Origin: Actinomycetota bacterium
Lineage (GTDB): Bacteria > Actinomycetota > Humimicrobiia > Humimicrobiales > Humimicrobiaceae
Direction of reading: 5' to 3'
DNA length: 6,945 bases
Assembly: GCA_014360385.1 (NCBI GenBank)
Contig: JACIXO010000066.1
Span: forward strand, 1-6,945
Each line of letters begins with the position of its first letter. Within the stretch, counting starts at the first letter, position 1. Position numbers and translations under genes: made by a program. Shown here in pieces: positions 6,766 through 6,945 of the stretch. The notes beneath the pieces are model-generated. The model did no database searches, was not told where the DNA came from, and worked only from the letters and a program-made list of their open reading frames with translations.

Positions 6766-6836
6766 GATGGTTTCCGCAAATCAATTTACAATAGATAATT
6801 AGCTTATTTTGCGGCATATGTTATTGTGATTGATTT
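6748..6836 (+). repeat. Repeat cluster GATTGATTT (two direct, one inverted copy)
   Basis: GATTGATTT occurs at 6748-6756 and 6828-6836, 80 bp apart, and the inverted core AAATCAAT lies between them at 6778-6785. A second inverted repeat, CCGCAAA (6774-6780) with TTTGCGG (6808-6814), is interleaved. The last direct copy overlaps the possible -35 box of the downstream gene, so the cluster could be an operator. It is too short to be insertion-sequence ends and is not a CRISPR repeat. Confidence 0.4.
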
Positions 6837-6859
6837 TGTCTGAATATTTGGGTTTTAAT
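6830..6859 (+). promoter_or_regulatory. Candidate promoter for the gene starting at 6922
   Basis: TTGATT (6830-6835) and TTTAAT (6854-6859) are 18 bp apart and match the sigma-70 consensus at 4/6 and 5/6. The site lies about 60 nt before the ATG at 6922 and overlaps a GATTGATTT repeat. Together with the weak stem-loop upstream, it suggests that the next gene is a separate transcription unit. The support is modest. Confidence 0.3.
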
Positions 6860-6921
6860 ATGTCTATTATGAGTGTATGCTGAGCTAAATAGAGCTTAAA
6901 GATAAAGGACTGAGCATATTT

Positions 6922-6945
6922 ATGAGCGGAATTGTATATTTATAC
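6922..6945 (+). CDS. Start of a downstream gene, perhaps a GIY-YIG nuclease (partial)
   Basis: An ATG at 6922 opens a frame that runs off the window after eight codons: MSGIVYLY. AAAGGA (6904-6909) lies 12 nt upstream, somewhat far for a ribosome binding site. GIVYLY resembles the first strand of GIY-YIG nuclease domains, whose bacterial members often start with a GxVYxL-type segment, but eight residues cannot establish a family. It is not the usual N-terminus of Csm6 or Csx1, which tends to start with an ILISP-like strand. Confidence 0.3.

Noticed and set aside
6683..6945. CRISPR array or leader downstream of csm5
   Set aside because: No repeat of 25-40 bp recurs with regular spacing; the only repeats are 7-9 bp.

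Overview
The window is a type III-A (Csm) CRISPR-Cas effector operon, all on the + strand. The order is the 3' end of cas6, then cas10/csm1, csm2, csm3, csm4 and csm5. The DNA is AT-rich, arginine codons are mostly AGA/AGG, and several genes have near-perfect AGGAGG-type ribosome binding sites. This suggests a low-GC Firmicute, probably of the clostridial type. A thermophile is possible but the window does not show it.

Layout: positions 1-111 hold the last 36 codons of a Cas6-type crRNA-processing endoribonuclease. A 223-nt spacer follows, with a plausible promoter at 223-252. Cas10 (335-2926, TTG start) has an intact HD nuclease motif, a zinc-finger Cys quartet and an intact GGDD palm motif. 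Csm2 (3087-3512) is the small subunit. Csm3 (3672-4382) is the backbone RNase subunit and has its expected catalytic Asp. csm4 (4589-5583) is split by a -1 frame change near an A6 run at 4890-4895. csm5 (5588-6682) follows csm4 after only 4 nt. The last 263 nt hold repeats, a weak stem-loop and the first eight codons of another gene.

How the genes work together: Cas6 cuts the precursor crRNA. Cas10 and Csm4 cap the 5' end of the crRNA, Csm3 and Csm2 form the two helical filaments, and Csm5 sits at the 3' end. Target RNA binding should trigger RNA cutting by Csm3, DNA cutting by the Cas10 HD domain and cyclic oligoadenylate synthesis by the Cas10 palm. No CRISPR array, cas1/cas2, or CARF/HEPN effector such as Csm6 or Csx1 lies in the window, so the partner that reads the predicted second messenger must be elsewhere.

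Points deserving a second look are the frame change in csm4 within an otherwise intact operon; the unusually long gaps between cas10/csm2, csm2/csm3 and csm3/csm4 (160, 159 and 206 nt); a consensus ribosome binding site over the csm5 stop that leads only to a 22-codon ORF; and a repeat cluster with a possible promoter before the gene that starts at 6922.
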